A stretch of 64,000 nucleotides of DNA from Methanobrevibacter millerae (GTDB taxonomy: Archaea > Methanobacteriota > Methanobacteria > Methanobacteriales > Methanobacteriaceae), in the NCBI GenBank assembly GCA_015063005.1, contig SUTF01000002.1, positions 182,107-246,106 of the forward strand, written 5' to 3'. Position numbers and translations under genes: made by a program. Below, piece after piece: positions 8,780 through 17,443 of the stretch; position 1 is the first letter of the stretch, and each line of letters opens with the position of its first letter. The notes beneath the pieces were generated by a model that saw only the letters and a list, made by a program, of their open reading frames with translations, made no database searches and was not told the origin of the DNA.

Positions 8780-8900
8780 CTTTTACAAGAACGTTTCACT
8801 TGAACCTCCCCGACCTTTTAGAGGTCGGGGATTCGCAAACCTAAAAACATATCAATGTTTTTTAGGGTATTTTACTGCACCGTAGTCCCTACGGCCATTC
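8780..8900 (-). ncRNA. omega-RNA-like 3' end of the TnpB element with adjoining guide
   Basis: Read on the minus strand, three stem-loops follow one another: CCGTAG/CTACGG overlapping the tnpB stop (8880-8894), a longer A/T stem (8839-8868), and CCCCGACC/GGTCGGGG (8808-8830), followed by AGGTTCAA (8807-8800). IS200/IS605-type right ends have this shape, and in characterised TnpB systems the scaffold RNA covers this end with the guide taken from the flank. The predicted guide is then GTGAAACGTTCTTGTAAAAG (8799-8780). The 5' boundary, inside tnpB, cannot be fixed by eye. Confidence 0.65.
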
Positions 8901-10112
8901 TAATCCTTTTTTAAGGATGTTTTTTGAAGCATTAACATCACGATTATGATGAGCATTGCAATGTGGACAGTCCCATTCCCGTATTCCAATATTTCCTATT
9001 CCTGCTATGTTTTCGTTTTTCTCACCGCATTCGCTGCAGATTTGTGTAGATGGAAAATATTGAGGAACTTTTATGAATTCAACACCATCACGTTGACATT
9101 TGTATTCTAATTTCTCTAAGAAAGTACGTGGAGCATTTAATTGTACTTTTCTGCTGAAATGTCTGTTGCGATGCCATGCAATTATATTTTCATTTTGAAC
9201 GGCTATGAAAGAAGAATTTTTAACAATATATGTTGTTATTTTGTTGTAATAATCATTCCTTTTTCTTATTAGTTTTTGATACCATTTGTTTAATTGTTTT
9301 TTTGCTTTTTGGTATCTTACAGATCCGGGTTTTCTGTGGCTCATTTCATTTTGATATTGGATGATTTTGGCTGCTTCTTTTCTCAGGTCCAGATTGGGTA
9401 TCTCTTGTGTGTTTGAAAGAACAGCTAGTTTACTGCATCCAATGTCTATTCCTACTTGTTGTAGTGATCCAGTGATTTTTTTGGGTATGTGTATGCGTTC
9501 GATATTGAAAACAGCATAATATTTATCATTGACTTTTTTGACAGTTACATGTTTGATTTTTACTGTTGGGTCGTTTTTGTCGCTTCCACGGTGAAGCAAT
9601 TCCCGGTATTTTTTGCTGGTTTTGAATTTCACCAATCCCAGTACCGCAAGTTTTATTTTATCGTACACATATTTGTCTTTTTCTATTCTCACATTGTTAC
9701 GGTTGTTTATTATGCGGAATGTGTCTTTATTGTTTTTCTTGCTTTTATATACTGGATGTTGTGCTTTTAGATTTACATTATAATAGTTTTTAAAAGCACT
9801 TATAAGGTCTATTTGTGACTGCTGTCTGCTACTGGATTCTGCTTTTTCCAGAAATGAATACTCCTGTCGTAACATATGTAAAATAACATCACAGGATTTT
9901 TTATTGACGATTATTTTATCAACATCATAGCCATAATGTAACAATAGGCGTTTAAAGTCGTTGATAAACTCCAATTCTTTATTGTAGATAAAACGATATA
10001 TTCCAATATTAGACTCAACAGCACTAATATTAACAATCTTTTCACATTTATCATTCATATCTGCTTTTGCAGGATAAATCCTAACCTCAATATTCTCTTT
10101 GACAACATTCAT
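8889..10112 (-). CDS. tnpB: TnpB, RNA-guided nuclease of an IS200/IS605-type element
   Basis: TnpB proteins are RuvC-type nucleases guided by an RNA from the element's right end; they cut DNA next to a target-adjacent motif and are ancestors of Cas12. The 407-residue product looks intact: RuvC aspartate in VGIDIGCSKLAVLS, glutamate in VQNENI, final aspartate in HNRDVNASKNIL, and a zinc finger between (CSECG ... CPHC). A ribosome binding site GGTGATTTTAAAT precedes ATG 10112. No tnpA lies beside it, so this is a tnpB-only element or its left half has been lost. An IS1182-like copy begins about 35 bp upstream and may have destroyed the left end. Confidence 0.9.
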   Translation of the reverse strand: MNVVKENIEVRIYPAKADMNDKCEKIVNISAVESNIGIYRFIYNKELEFINDFKRLLLHYGYDVDKIIVNKKSCDVILHMLRQEYSFLEKAESSSRQQSQIDLISAFKNYYNVNLKAQHPVYKSKKNNKDTFRIINNRNNVRIEKDKYVYDKIKLAVLGLVKFKTSKKYRELLHRGSDKNDPTVKIKHVTVKKVNDKYYAVFNIERIHIPKKITGSLQQVGIDIGCSKLAVLSNTQEIPNLDLRKEAAKIIQYQNEMSHRKPGSVRYQKAKKQLNKWYQKLIRKRNDYYNKITTYIVKNSSFIAVQNENIIAWHRNRHFSRKVQLNAPRTFLEKLEYKCQRDGVEFIKVPQYFPSTQICSECGEKNENIAGIGNIGIREWDCPHCNAHHNRDVNASKNILKKGLEWP

Positions 10113-10148
10113 ACGAATTTAAAATCACCATATTCTTTTTTTTATAAA

Positions 10149-10168
10149 TGAGTATGACCCACAATTTT
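10149..10168 (+). repeat. IS1182-like element, left terminal inverted repeat
   Basis: Pairs with 11895-11914: 19 of 20 bases agree, with the inner TGACCCACAATTTT perfect. A few more matching positions occur outward on both sides, so the exact tip could be up to six bases further out. Confidence 0.75.
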
Positions 10169-10238
10169 AATATTAATTAATATATTAGTATGATTATGTG
10201 ATGATTTAAATAAATAGTGATGAAAAAAGAATAAAATT

Positions 10239-11774
10239 TTAAGTATTTATATCATTTTGGTGAATATATTTGTTTATTTTTATGATATTTGATGCAATTG
10301 TAGTTAATTTTGCTTGTAAATCCATTTGATTCACACCTCTTGCTCTTGCTTGTCGCATGTTCAAATATTCTTTAGACAGTGCAAATGGTGATTCTGCTTT
10401 TGAAAATCGGGGTCGATATATTTCTTTTCCCCGTTCAGTTTCCATCTTTAAAAACATTTCTTTAGCCAAATCCCCTCCAAAATGAGTAATTACACGTGCA
10501 TCAGCAGATTTACAACATTCATCATGATCAGGACAATTTTTGCATATTTTAGATGAAGTATAATAAAATGTCTTTGTCTGACCGTTTTCATAATGTTTAG
10601 TATTGTGCCGTGGCAGTTTATGACCATTTGGACAAGTACAGTAACTATAATCATCACTAAAAGGGAAATTATACTTGGAAAATTCCCATATTTCATCAGG
10701 CGATTTTTTAAAAAGTGTTGCTAATTGTTTATTTGGAATATATGCATTCCAACCTCGTTCATCAATTTCTTCAAGAATTTCATCTTTCCAGTAGCCATTA
10801 TCAGCAACTAATGGTAATTCACTTCCAATTTCACCATATAATGATTCATATTCATCAAATACTGGAACAAACATTAAATCATCCTTAGGATAAGATGTTG
10901 CCATAGAATATAAAGTTAATCCAGAATTCATCTCAACAACATTATGAACCAAATAACCACATTCACTGTACTTCTTTTTATTATAATGCTATAAAGATTC
11001 ATTATCAGTTAAATTAACAGTACTTTGACCGCTTTTATTTAGATTATCCAAAGAGATTTCAAGATTTTTAACTACTTTTTCAGGATTTTTAATAGCATTT
11101 TTTAATTGTTTGCGAGCAGGAAATTTTAGTTTCTCATCATCTAATTTTGATTTAGCATAATCAATAACCTCCCGATAATACTTTTCAAATTCTTCATCAT
11201 TATTTAAATCAATAGGGACTTCATAACCTGAATCATCACCTAATAATTCATCATCTTCATCATTTTTTAAAATAATTTCATACACAGTTTCCAATATTGC
11301 ACGAATCTTTTTTTCACTAGCAACATTAAATGAAGAAGCATGAGCCTTAACAGTTGTACTGTCCAATGCTAAAGACCCAATTTTTAACATTCCAATATTT
11401 TGAGCAAATCTATTAACTTCTACCAATGTTAAAACAATAACATCTGCAAATTCCTTGTAAAAACGATTAAAAGTTCTGAAATCCGGACCATCAATGCCAC
11501 ATAAATACATATAAGGCAAATCAGTCTTTACACGACGACCCAACTCTCTTCCAGACTTTACACCATCAATATATCCTTGAACCACACCACGCAATAACAC
11601 ACGAGGATGATAAGAAGGATTTCCAGGAGTATCCCAATGGGCATCTTCCCATTCACTAAAATCAATACGTTCAACAATTTTTTCAACTAAAAAACAAGGA
11701 TGATCATTAGGAATAAAATCCATTATATCATCAATTGAAATCTTATTACCAATAGTATCAGCTCGTATGGCCAT
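10239..11774 (-). pseudogene. IS1182-family DDE transposase with in-frame TAG
   Basis: One reading frame of about 511 codons cut by a single TAG at 10989-10991. The N-terminal part (261 residues from ATG 11774, after an AGGTG site) has the DUF772-type domain (IPNDHPCFLVEKIVERIDFS, TPGNPSYHPRVLLRGVVQGY) and the first DDE aspartate (LALDSTTVKAHAS). After the stop the same frame continues for 12 codons and then a TTG that could restart 237 residues carrying the second acidic residue (LVADNGYWKDEI), a Cys cluster, and the C-terminal region. No frameshift is involved. The copy is probably inactive unless the stop is read through or the two parts complement each other. Confidence 0.8.
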
Positions 11775-11894
11775 AAAAAAACACCTAAAAACATGTTAAT
11801 TAACATATTATATATTTATTTTTATCCAATATAAAATTAACCATCAAATAATAAAAAAAGAAAAATAAGTAATACTAAATTATAAAAATATATG

Positions 11895-11914
11895 AAAATT
11901 GTGGGTCAAACTCA
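11895..11914 (+). repeat. IS1182-like element, right terminal inverted repeat
   Basis: AAAATTGTGGGTCA (11895-11908) is the exact reverse complement of 10155-10168; the similarity continues to 11914. Confidence 0.75.
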
Positions 11915-11921
11915 ATTTTAC

Positions 11922-11952
11922 TAAAAAAAGAAAAGTGATTTGAAAAAATCAC
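11922..11952 (-). terminator. Terminator of the zinc-ribbon membrane protein gene
   Basis: Perfect 7-bp stem with GAAA on the plus strand (GTGATTT, 11935-11941, and AAATCAC, 11946-11952); on the minus strand it is followed by TTTTCTTTTTTT. It lies 11 bases beyond the stop of the gene at 11964 and marks the edge of the IS insertion. Confidence 0.65.
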
Positions 11953-11963
11953 CAAATGTTAAA

Positions 11964-12569
11964 TTATTGATATCTATAGAATTCAACTTGCCAGCTTACA
12001 GTCTCATAATAATCAATTGTAAATGTTTGAGGAGAAGATGAGGTATAAGACAATGAATTTGACCTAGTTGCAACAGCACTATTTGAACCCCAATCAACAC
12101 CTGCAGATTCACCGTTAGAACCTGTAACATACAAATGATTTGTTGCATAGTTCTTAATTGGATATGCAGACAATTTAATCATAATCTGACCGGCAGGAAC
12201 ACTAATGGATTGACTACCACTGCCCGAACCGGAATAAGTTCCAATAAGCTTCCACTCTTTTGAAGCACTGGAGCTTGAAGAACTTGATTGAGAAGTTGTC
12301 TGTTGGGAATCACTACCAGTAGAAACGGAAGATGTATTTTGAGAACCACTGCTAGGTTGTGATTGTGAGACACTGCTCTGGGCATTATTATTTAGTGCAA
12401 AGTATCCTATAGTTACTGCTAAAACAAGAATTATAATAACCAATGCGGCAATAATCACTTTAGAATTGGAACCTTCCTTTTTTGGAACAGGCTGATCTAA
12501 ACTTTGTCCGCATTTACTACAAAACTTAGCAGAATTTTTATTTTCAAAACCACAGTTACTACATTTCAT
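11964..12569 (-). CDS. Zinc-ribbon, single-pass membrane protein with Ser-rich stalk
   Basis: A 201-residue protein with a cytoplasmic zinc ribbon at the N-terminus (CSNCG...CSKCG, residues 3-22), one membrane helix (about 38-60, IIAALVIIILVLAV), a Ser/Gln-rich linker (about 62-103), and a C-terminal beta-rich domain of about 95 residues with many Ser, Gly and Tyr, predicted outside the cell. Start chosen at ATG 12569 because it opens directly with the first ribbon knuckle; a TTG at 12578 is possible. The layout resembles archaeal membrane proteins that couple a zinc ribbon inside to a sensory or binding domain outside. No enzyme motif seen; function unknown. Confidence 0.75.
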   Translation of the reverse strand: MKCSNCGFENKNSAKFCSKCGQSLDQPVPKKEGSNSKVIIAALVIIILVLAVTIGYFALNNNAQSSVSQSQPSSGSQNTSSVSTGSDSQQTTSQSSSSSSSASKEWKLIGTYSGSGSGSQSISVPAGQIMIKLSAYPIKNYATNHLYVTGSNGESAGVDWGSNSAVATRSNSLSYTSSSPQTFTIDYYETVSWQVEFYRYQ

Positions 12570-12578
12570 GAAAATCAA

Positions 12579-12981
12579 TCATTTAAAAATGTTTTTTATA
12601 TATAATAATATAGTCGATTCAAATAAAATAGATTTCTATAAATGTGAGTTAAATATGGAATGAATGTTTTTAAACACCACATTAATAATTGATAACAATT
12701 GGTCTAAAAAAATATGTAAAACATATGTATTTATTGTGTTTAAAAAAAAATTAAACATATATACAATTACTTACTAAGATAATAAACATTCAATCAATCA
12801 ATAGATTATATTATGAACTATGAAAAAATAGTTAGCATTTTAAACACAAATAATAACCTTTTTAATAATATTTAGATGAAGTACAAATTAGTTCATTAAA
12901 GTTAATATATATACAATAAAAGTCATGAAAAAGTAGAAAAATGGTAAAATCTTTTATATTAGAAAATATAAATTAACTACT
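12579..12981. other. AT-rich intergenic region with leaderless-type promoter
   Basis: About 400 bp without a gene between two divergent genes. A TATA-like run TTTTATATTAG (12952-12962) is centred about 25 bases before the ATG at 12982, and there is no ribosome binding site, so that gene is probably transcribed without a leader. Imperfect inverted arms TATTTATTGTGTTTAA (near 12727) and TTAAACACAAATAATA (near 12839) are the only other structure I see. Confidence 0.5.
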
Positions 12982-13266
12982 ATGAGTAAAGAAAATGACG
13001 AGCTTTTGAAATTAAAATCTTATGTTCAGATTTCTAAATATAGAGAAAAAACATTAAAATCTATAGGAGACGACGTAAAAATACCAACAAACATTGCAAA
13101 AGATAGTGGTATTAGAACAAACCACATTTCAAAAGTGCTCAGCGAACTTAAGAACAAAGAGATTGTTGAATGCATAAATGAAGAAGCTCGTAAAGGAAGA
13201 CTTTACAGATTAACAGACACTGGAAAAGAGGTTTTAGATACCATAAAAGATAGCGAAGAAGATTAA
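12982..13266 (+). CDS. Winged-helix transcriptional regulator
   Basis: A 94-residue protein with one winged helix-turn-helix: a helix-turn-helix around residues 30-62 (PTNIAKDSGIRTNHISKVL) followed by the wing (ARKGRLYRLTDTGKEVLDTI). The shape is that of stand-alone archaeal regulators of the ArsR/MarR type. No metal-binding cysteines or extra ligand domain are present, so any signal must come from partners or its own oligomer. It is convergent with the zinc-ribbon/HExxH operon, and its likely target is not visible. Confidence 0.8.
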   Translation: MSKENDELLKLKSYVQISKYREKTLKSIGDDVKIPTNIAKDSGIRTNHISKVLSELKNKEIVECINEEARKGRLYRLTDTGKEVLDTIKDSEED

Positions 13267-13277
13267 ACCTAATCTTC
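13258..13277. terminator. Hairpin shared by convergent genes
   Basis: GAAGATTA-AACC-TAATCTTC is a perfect 8-bp stem covering both stop codons of the convergent genes that end at 13266 and 13269. T-runs are weak on both sides, so termination strength is uncertain. Confidence 0.4.
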
Positions 13278-14258
13278 AAACTTATTCTTTATATATTCTA
13301 ATTCCTCTCTTGCTTCTTCATTATTATATAACCTTTTAAAGAAATCAACCATCAGCAAAGTAAACATTCTAATTTTAACAATATCATCCAATTCCACATC
13401 ATCAAGTTCCAATTCTTCAACTTCAAAAAGAATCTGCCTGTTATGATTAGGCTTATCCTCCCTAAATTGCAATTTGATCAGTTCCCTTAACTGTTCATCA
13501 ATATAGATATCCAAATAACCGATTATGTCCTTTGCATAAGATATTATAATAAGCAGATATTGCAGATTATCCTCAATGTCATAATTAGAATTCAATACCA
13601 AATCATTGAAAGAAGTAAAATTCAGATAGTCATGAGGAATGTATCTGTTTTCCACAGTATGTGCAAAAAATTCATTAATCCCGATTAACTGAGGGGAAGA
13701 TAAAAAGACATCCACAAAAGCCTTTAAAGTAGATGATTCGTTAACATTTAAAATTTTGCATAGCATGTTTACCGTTAACTCAAAAAGCAAATAATGGGCC
13801 AATTCATGTATAATGGTTCCAATCTGAAAAGAATCATCCAAACGGTCGTCAAAGAAAATCATTGTATTTTTAAAAGTTCCATGATTAATGCCGCTGGATT
13901 TAGGAATAACAGAAGTGAAAACACTTGCAATACGAATAATTTTATCCTTAGGTGTTTTTCCATTAATCGACACATAATTCAATTTTCTAAACATTCTTTC
14001 CAGGATTTCATTATACTCAACAGAAGAAACGTTTGCATTATCCATCTGCGCATAATTATATTCACTAAACAATACATCAAAACTATCGATGGTTATTGGA
14101 GTAATTTGCTTGCCACAATTAATGCAATAAACATGAGAATCAGGATTTTTATATCCGCAGAACGGACAGATATTCTCTTCAAGAATATAACATCCACAAT
14201 GTGTACAGTATTTATTATCCTTTAAATTAAATGTTCCACAAACATTACACTCTTTCAT
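13269..14258 (-). CDS. Zinc-ribbon protein with HExxH metallopeptidase-like domain
   Basis: A 329-residue protein. Two zinc ribbons open it: CNVCG...CTHCG (residues 4-22) and CPFCG...CINCG (about 31-49). The middle holds a zincin signature, IIHELAHYLLFE (about residues 148-160), and, some 45 residues later, NEFFAHTVENR, which can supply the third zinc-binding Glu as in gluzincins. The C-terminal third is helical and acidic. This suggests an active intracellular zinc peptidase delivered by its ribbons, but neither substrate nor activity is shown. It begins one base after the stop of the seven-ribbon protein, so the two are cotranscribed and perhaps coupled. Confidence 0.75.
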   Translation of the reverse strand: MKECNVCGTFNLKDNKYCTHCGCYILEENICPFCGYKNPDSHVYCINCGKQITPITIDSFDVLFSEYNYAQMDNANVSSVEYNEILERMFRKLNYVSINGKTPKDKIIRIASVFTSVIPKSSGINHGTFKNTMIFFDDRLDDSFQIGTIIHELAHYLLFELTVNMLCKILNVNESSTLKAFVDVFLSSPQLIGINEFFAHTVENRYIPHDYLNFTSFNDLVLNSNYDIEDNLQYLLIIISYAKDIIGYLDIYIDEQLRELIKLQFREDKPNHNRQILFEVEELELDDVELDDIVKIRMFTLLMVDFFKRLYNNEEAREELEYIKNKFED

Positions 14259-15161
14259 TTAAATCCCATTCCAGAATTTTTTAACTGAATTAACCGTATC
14301 AGAAAATACCTTTTTACGAGTTATAGCTCTTTTAATATCCTTACCACAATATGGGCAAAAATCAGAATTAAAATCTAAAATTTTTCCGCAGCTGCACACA
14401 ATTTTAGTCTTCAGTGTGCGCTGATGATTCAATGGCCTGTTGCATGAAGAACAAAATTCTTTATTTAAAGGATTTCTTGTACCGCAAACACAAATAATCT
14501 CAGTTACCTCTTCATTCAAATCATTGCCACAGTTTAAGCAAAAATCAGCTGTCAAATCATTTAAAACAGAACAAACACATAACTTTTTCATGCCGTTAAC
14601 GTTTTCAATCCTATCCAAAGGAAGACCGCAATTTTCACAAAATAAACTGTTTTGATCATTTTCCTTACCGCAACTACAAAAAATTGGGTCATCATATTCA
14701 AGATTATAATTCAGAAAAGTATCATCAGTTTTTTTATCTTCATGCAATTTACGGCCACACATCTCACAGTATTCGCTATCCTGAGAGTTGACAGCCCCGC
14801 ATTCACATATAATTTCATCGTTTACGAAATCTTCAATGTTCCATCTTGGCTTAACATGATTTCTTACAAATCGAGATATTCCCTTTTCAATTCGTTTTAC
14901 TCCACAATGATGGCAAAATTCATTATCAATCTTGTTTAAATAGCCACAGGAACATATGTCATATTCAAAATCAGCTTTAGTATTAATATATGGTGAAAAA
15001 TCAATGGGGAAATTAAAAAAACCGATGTTGTGGATTGGAGGAGTGAATATGTGATTATCATCCCCATTCTTGAAACTGGTTTTCATGCCACAGGAAGAGC
15101 AAAACTCCTCATCATAGCATAATCTCTTTCCGCAATCAGGACAATAATTCCAAAACTCCAT
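14259..15161 (-). CDS. Protein of seven zinc ribbons
   Basis: A 300-residue protein made almost wholly of seven zinc ribbons. The first is ordinary (CPDCG...CSSCG). The other six share an unusual first knuckle with one residue between the cysteines (CSCG, CECG, CSCG, CVCS, CVCG, CSCG), then 10-11 residues, then CxxC. Linkers are 15-30 residues. I start it at ATG 15161 (MEFWNYCPDCG), eleven bases past the recJ-like stop; an in-frame ATG at 15200 would add 13 residues and overlap that gene. Arrays of ribbons usually bind nucleic acid or proteins. Function unknown; the operon with a nuclease and a zinc peptidase suggests an adaptor. Confidence 0.75.
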   Translation of the reverse strand: MEFWNYCPDCGKRLCYDEEFCSSCGMKTSFKNGDDNHIFTPPIHNIGFFNFPIDFSPYINTKADFEYDICSCGYLNKIDNEFCHHCGVKRIEKGISRFVRNHVKPRWNIEDFVNDEIICECGAVNSQDSEYCEMCGRKLHEDKKTDDTFLNYNLEYDDPIFCSCGKENDQNSLFCENCGLPLDRIENVNGMKKLCVCSVLNDLTADFCLNCGNDLNEEVTEIICVCGTRNPLNKEFCSSCNRPLNHQRTLKTKIVCSCGKILDFNSDFCPYCGKDIKRAITRKKVFSDTVNSVKKFWNGI

Positions 15162-15171
15162 ATTATCAAAT

Positions 15172-17433
15172 TTAAATTTTAGACATAGATTTAATCTCAT
15201 TGATTATTTCGGACAGTATTTCTTCACCCAAACCTTCAATATACTTTACTGACCCAGCACATTCGTGACCTCCACCATCCACACCGGCAGAAGGCACTTT
15301 TACAGCCAGATTTGACACTATATCATTTACATTAAATCCAAATTCTGCATTTACTGCATCAGTAGCCCTGAATACTCCGAAATCAGGCCCATGACCTAAA
15401 GTGACGATAGGCTTGTCTTCACCTATCTCATGCAACATCCTGTCATGAACGAAACCGCAGGTCTTTCCAGGAGCAGGGAAAGTGAATTTATGAGCATATT
15501 TTTCAACGTCAATAATATTGAAGTAAATTCCATTTTCAAATTGAGTCCTTTCAATATTTGGAAGTACAGCTTTGAGTTGAGTATCAATTCTTTTCTCATA
15601 TTCCTTGTATAAAGCATCAATCAATTTATAATGCTTATCAAAATTATCAACTGCTAAAATAGTATCCATGATTCCTCTACCATTCATGAATCTTAGGAAA
15701 TATGATTCAAAATCAATACATTCAGCCACTTTTGCCAAATGTTCTTTTGTAAAGTCCTTTTCATAGGCAAGTTCAAGATATTGATAAACTTCACCGCATT
15801 CGGCACGGTCTCCTAAAGCTGCAATAGCAGGCAAGTGCTGAATTAACTGTTTGATGTCAGGATTGATTATGTGTGCAACCTCTGCAGCCAAAGCACCTGC
15901 AGTCAATTGGGAATCTCCACCGACCAGGTAAGGATTTACATGAGTATCAACGTATTCGTCAACTGCAACTGTTGCGCCCACAATTTCACCGTCTTCCTCT
16001 TCCACGCTCAACAAGTCTCCCGGAGAGTGGTGGTCTATTACAACAACTTCTATATCATATATCTTAGCCTGCATAAGGGCTACAATATCCTCTTCAGTTG
16101 AACCGTTGTCCAATAAAACGATTAAAGGCAATTTCTGACCATGTCTTTCCTGGTCTTCCAAAGCAAAGGATAAATCTTTTACAACATCTTCAAGCTCATA
16201 GAATGGAGCTTTAGATGGAGAACGTTTGAAATAATAATACTGTGCATCATTGCTAGGATTTATTTCTTCAATCAAAGGAACTACAGCCTTTTCCATTGCA
16301 ACACCTGCACAGATTCCATCAGCATCATTGTGATGTCTAAGCAAAATTGTCCTGCCGTCAAGGATTGCTCTTCTAATCTTGCGGGCAGCTTCTCTCATCT
16401 TAGGTTTAAGTTTATTTAAAATGTCACTTTTGACCAAGAAATCGACCTCTTCAGGTTCAGCTTTTGCATTTAATGCATCGTCAATTAATTTATGTAACTG
16501 CTCTTTTTTAGAACCGTCAAGTTTTACCATTGAAGATGACTCAATTTGTGTCTTTCCACCATGCTGATTAACATCACCTATGATTTCAACTGCATCACCT
16601 TCAACAACTTCAGGATATGCCCTGACACCTGCCTCATCAAAGGCGGCAACTTCAGCAACGCCACTTTCGTCAGTGACAGTAAAAATTGTAGGACCGGAAG
16701 TCTGCTGAACCTGCAGGACTTCAGCGTCAATGCGAACCATTCTGCCCATTTTGGTTTCCAGATCTTCAATGACCGTACGTGGAATGGATTTCGTTAATTT
16801 AATAATTCTATGATTTCTTACATAAGCTGGGGCAAAGTCAATTTTGCCTTCTCTTGATTTGATGGATGTGATGAACACTATTACTTCTTCACCGACGGAA
16901 TATCCTGAGACTTCTCCCCTCATCAAACCCCAAACATTATTGTTTAAAGTAATGAAAGCACCGTATTTTTCAATTCTGGTGATTTTACCTTTATATAGCT
17001 TATCACGATCCATATCCCTCATTTCACATAAAGGATCTAAAACATAGACATCCTTAACTTCATTTTCACGGGCACGACGTTTTTCTTCAGCTTCTTTTTT
17101 CTCCTTACGTTTAGCTCCGCATTCCGCACAGATATCATATTTTTCATTTAAAGGCTTGCCGCAATCACGGCAAACATTAATCTGGCCTGTACCTTTACAA
17201 TTAGGACAGTCCTCATAAACTTCAACCTGACCTTTTCCATTACATACTTCGCATGGAATATCTTGTTCCGCACCTAAATCAAATTTAGCTCTAGCATTAC
17301 TATTTACTCCTTTAAAGTGATTTCCCACGTCGAAGGAATCATCTTCATATCCTGTTCCTCCGCAGCTAGAACATTCCTTATAATCTACAACAATAGACCC
17401 GGAACCATTACATTTTGGACAATTCTTTTTCAA
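15172..17433 (-). CDS. RecJ-like DHH exonuclease (GAN type)
   Basis: Archaeal RecJ homologue; family members are single-strand exonucleases, and GAN binds GINS in the replisome. Parts in order over 753 residues: four CxxCxGxG motifs like the DnaJ cysteine-rich domain (residues 5-90), a further zinc ribbon (CRDCG...CAECG), an S1 domain (about 138-205), an OB-fold domain (about 225-305), then the DHH phosphoesterase core with LRHHNDADGICAG, VVVIDHHSPGD and the DHHA1 motif GGGHECAGS. Starts at TTG 17433 after a GAGGTTTTT ribosome binding site. It follows the membrane protein gene at 17444 by ten bases, in one operon. Confidence 0.92.
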   Translation of the reverse strand: MKKNCPKCNGSGSIVVDYKECSSCGGTGYEDDSFDVGNHFKGVNSNARAKFDLGAEQDIPCEVCNGKGQVEVYEDCPNCKGTGQINVCRDCGKPLNEKYDICAECGAKRKEKKEAEEKRRARENEVKDVYVLDPLCEMRDMDRDKLYKGKITRIEKYGAFITLNNNVWGLMRGEVSGYSVGEEVIVFITSIKSREGKIDFAPAYVRNHRIIKLTKSIPRTVIEDLETKMGRMVRIDAEVLQVQQTSGPTIFTVTDESGVAEVAAFDEAGVRAYPEVVEGDAVEIIGDVNQHGGKTQIESSSMVKLDGSKKEQLHKLIDDALNAKAEPEEVDFLVKSDILNKLKPKMREAARKIRRAILDGRTILLRHHNDADGICAGVAMEKAVVPLIEEINPSNDAQYYYFKRSPSKAPFYELEDVVKDLSFALEDQERHGQKLPLIVLLDNGSTEEDIVALMQAKIYDIEVVVIDHHSPGDLLSVEEEDGEIVGATVAVDEYVDTHVNPYLVGGDSQLTAGALAAEVAHIINPDIKQLIQHLPAIAALGDRAECGEVYQYLELAYEKDFTKEHLAKVAECIDFESYFLRFMNGRGIMDTILAVDNFDKHYKLIDALYKEYEKRIDTQLKAVLPNIERTQFENGIYFNIIDVEKYAHKFTFPAPGKTCGFVHDRMLHEIGEDKPIVTLGHGPDFGVFRATDAVNAEFGFNVNDIVSNLAVKVPSAGVDGGGHECAGSVKYIEGLGEEILSEIINEIKSMSKI

Positions 17434-17443
17434 TTTAAAAACC

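Larger units (their letters stand above)
10149..11914 (-). mobile_element. IS1182-like insertion sequence, about 1.77 kb
   Basis: Bounded by terminal inverted repeats: TGAGTATGACCC... reading in from 10149 and TGAGTTTGACCC... reading in from 11914 on the other strand; 14 bases (TGACCCACAATTTT) are perfect and the match extends to about 20 bases with one mismatch. It carries one transposase reading frame, interrupted by a stop. It is inserted between the terminator of the zinc-ribbon gene at 11964 and the start of tnpB. No clear target-site duplication is seen. Confidence 0.75.

Noticed and set aside
10989..10991. TAG as pyrrolysine codon in the IS transposase
   Set aside because: Pyrrolysine machinery is not known in Methanobrevibacter; a nonsense mutation is simpler.
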